From UBA4416 sp040376995 (lineage in GTDB: Bacteria; Bacteroidota; Bacteroidia; B-17B0; Aurantibacillaceae), in contig JBEIPP010000188.1 of assembly GCA_040376995.1 (NCBI GenBank), forward strand, positions 1 to 5,704: a stretch of DNA of 5,704 nt. Reading direction: 5' to 3'. Positions within the stretch are counted from its first letter, which is position 1, and every line of letters begins with the position of its first letter. Below, piece after piece: positions 4,496 to 5,704 of this stretch. The position numbers and the translations under genes are program-made. The notes beneath the pieces were generated by a model. That model saw only the letters and a list, made by a program, of their open reading frames with translations, was not told where the DNA came from and did not search any database.

Positions 4496-5704
4496 ATGGC
4501 ATCAACACTTTTAGCAAACAAATTTGCTCCCGAAGGTTTAACGTATGATGATGTTTTATTAGTTCCAGCTTATTCAGAAGTGTTGCCTCGTGAGGTAAAT
4601 ATTTCTAGCCAATTTACTAAGAACATCAAAATAAATTCACCAATTGTTTCAGCAGCAATGGATACAGTAACAGAGTATCAAATGGCTATAACTATTGCTC
4701 AAGAAGGAGGAATTGGCGTATTACATAAAAACATGACGATTGCTGAACAAGCTATGCATGTTCGTAAAGTTAAACGTAGCGAAAGCGGGATGATTGTAGA
4801 CCCTTTAACAATTTTGCAAACTGGAACAATAAGTGATGCTTTAGCTATTATGGCTGAAACAAAATTGGTGGTGTGCCAGTTGTTGATGCCGATAAAAAAT
4901 TTGTAGGTATTGTTACTAATCGTGATTTGCGTTTTGAGAAAAACTTAAAACGTTTAGTGAAAGAAGTGATGACTCCTGCAAATAAATCTGTAACTGCTAA
5001 ACAAGGTGTTACATTAAAACAAGCAGAAGAAATTTTACAAGATCATAAAATTGAAAAATTACCAATTCTTGATAAAAACAATCGTTTAATTGGATTAATT
5101 ACATACAAAGATATCATCAAAATCAAAGTTCGTCCGAATGCCGCTAAAGATGATAGAGGTAGATTAAGAGTAGCAGCTGCGGTTGGCGTTACTGCTGATA
5201 CTATGGAGCGCGTAGATGCTTTAGTAGAAGCTGGTGTGGATGCTATTATTATTGATACTGCTCACGGTCATTCTAAAGGAGTGATTTTAAAATTAAAAGA
5301 AGTAAAAAAGAAATATAAAACTTTACAAGTTGTTGTTGGAAATATTGCAACTGGTGCAGCTGCTTTAGATTTAATGAAAGCTGGTGCTGATGGTGTAAAA
5401 GTTGGTATTGGACCAGGATCTATTTGTACAACACGTGTTATTGCAGGCGTAGGTGTACCTCAATTAACAGCTATTATGGAAGTAGCTGCTGCTTTAAAAG
5501 GTAAATTACCTATTATTGCAGATGGTGGTATTCGTTATACAGGTGATATTGTAAAAGCTATTGCAGCTGGTGCGCACACAGTAATGATGGGTGGTATGTT
5601 TGCAGGTGTTGAAGAAAGTCCAGGAGAAACTATTATTTTTGAAGGTCGTCAGTTTAAAGCTTACCGCGGAATGGGTTCATTAGAAGCGATGCAAAAAGGT
5701 TCTA
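4496..5704 (+). CDS. guaB: IMP dehydrogenase, frameshifted at 4861-4864 and cut by the right edge
   Basis: IMP dehydrogenase oxidises IMP to XMP with NAD+, the first committed step of guanine nucleotide synthesis, as a cytoplasmic tetramer. The N-terminal barrel begins at GLTYDDVLLVP (residues 14-24) with NSPIVSAAMDTVTE at 47-60. Two CBS domains, thought to sense nucleotides, follow, the second starting with VMTP near 4966. The barrel then resumes with DTAHGHS (5254-5274), the catalytic-cysteine loop GPGSICTTR (Cys codon 5425-5427), DGGIR (5521-5535), the dinucleotide-site GGMFAG stretch and the start of the flap YRGMGS. The ATG-led frame runs only to a TAG at 4904-4906, giving 136 residues whose last 13 are out of frame. 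From A4864 on, frame 1 continues with conserved IMPDH sequence (IGGVPVVD onwards) and no stop to the edge. Restoring one base gives about 403 residues of the usual 490 or so; the C-terminus lies outside. The downstream frame shows no decay. The start fits the promoter box at 4458. Confidence 0.93.
4859..4869 (+). other. guaB: One-base frameshift site within guaB (first CBS domain)
   Basis: The sequence reads ACAAAATTGGT. In the ATG frame this is Thr-Lys-Leu and leads to a stop 13 codons later. With one extra A it reads Thr-Lys-Ile-Gly-Gly-Val-Pro-Val-Val-Asp, the usual CBS-domain motif. The change is therefore equivalent to loss of one base in or beside the A-run 4861-4864. A slip back by one base on AAAA would yield the same protein, but no canonical slippery heptamer is seen. 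Confidence 0.88.

Noticed and set aside
230..4498. Shine-Dalgarno sites or riboswitches in the leaders
   Set aside because: The leaders are only about 10-40 bases long and AT-rich, with no AGGAGG-like sequence, as is common in Bacteroidota; none is long enough for a known riboswitch.
4496..4906. A stand-alone 136-residue gene at the start of guaB
   Set aside because: Its first 123 residues are the N-terminus of IMP dehydrogenase and the last 13 are out-of-frame sequence, so it is a frameshift product and not a separate small protein.
1..5704. A defence island, CRISPR array, prophage or insertion sequence
   Set aside because: There are no direct-repeat arrays, transposase or integrase motifs or tRNA remnants. 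All genes are recognisable as housekeeping or common membrane proteins, and the HD protein alone is not evidence for a defence system.

Overview
The window looks like an ordinary chromosomal segment of a low-GC member of the Bacteroidota, most likely a flavobacterium-like organism. Four signs point there. The first 81 bases encode the end of a type IX secretion (Por) C-terminal sorting domain. Matches to the Bacteroidota promoter box TAnnTTTG (one of them imperfect) lie upstream of all five complete or started genes. No start codon has a clear Shine-Dalgarno sequence, and their leaders are AT-rich. An intergenic palindrome (928-951) resembles a repeat I remember from Flavobacteriia genomes.

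Layout, left to right. At 1-81 is the 3' end of a plus-strand gene for a T9SS-exported protein, closed by a strong terminator (100-138). At 230-883 is a small membrane-anchored TPR protein with its own promoter. It converges on a minus-strand HD-domain phosphohydrolase (958-2187), and the two share a symmetric terminator at 891-922. Beside that terminator sits the short palindromic repeat. The HD gene and a class I/II aminotransferase (2317-3516) diverge from a 129-bp intergenic region with back-to-back promoter boxes. Two successive hairpins end the aminotransferase. Then come a rhomboid intramembrane protease (3649-4419) and the start of guaB, IMP dehydrogenase (4496 to the right edge).

The genes do not form a pathway. 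Most appear to be single-gene transcription units with their own promoter, and four hairpin terminators separate them. Two have nucleotide or amino-acid metabolism roles (guaB, aminotransferase), one may act on (d)NTPs (HD protein), and two are membrane proteins (TPR, rhomboid).

The most notable feature is a one-base frameshift in guaB at 4861-4864. The N-terminal reading frame stops at 4906, while the rest of a well-conserved IMP dehydrogenase continues in another frame to the window edge without a stop. A missing A in a short A-run, from sequencing or assembly, is the likeliest cause. I found no CRISPR array, tRNA, rRNA, insertion sequence, phage gene or defence system, and no convincing new biological system.
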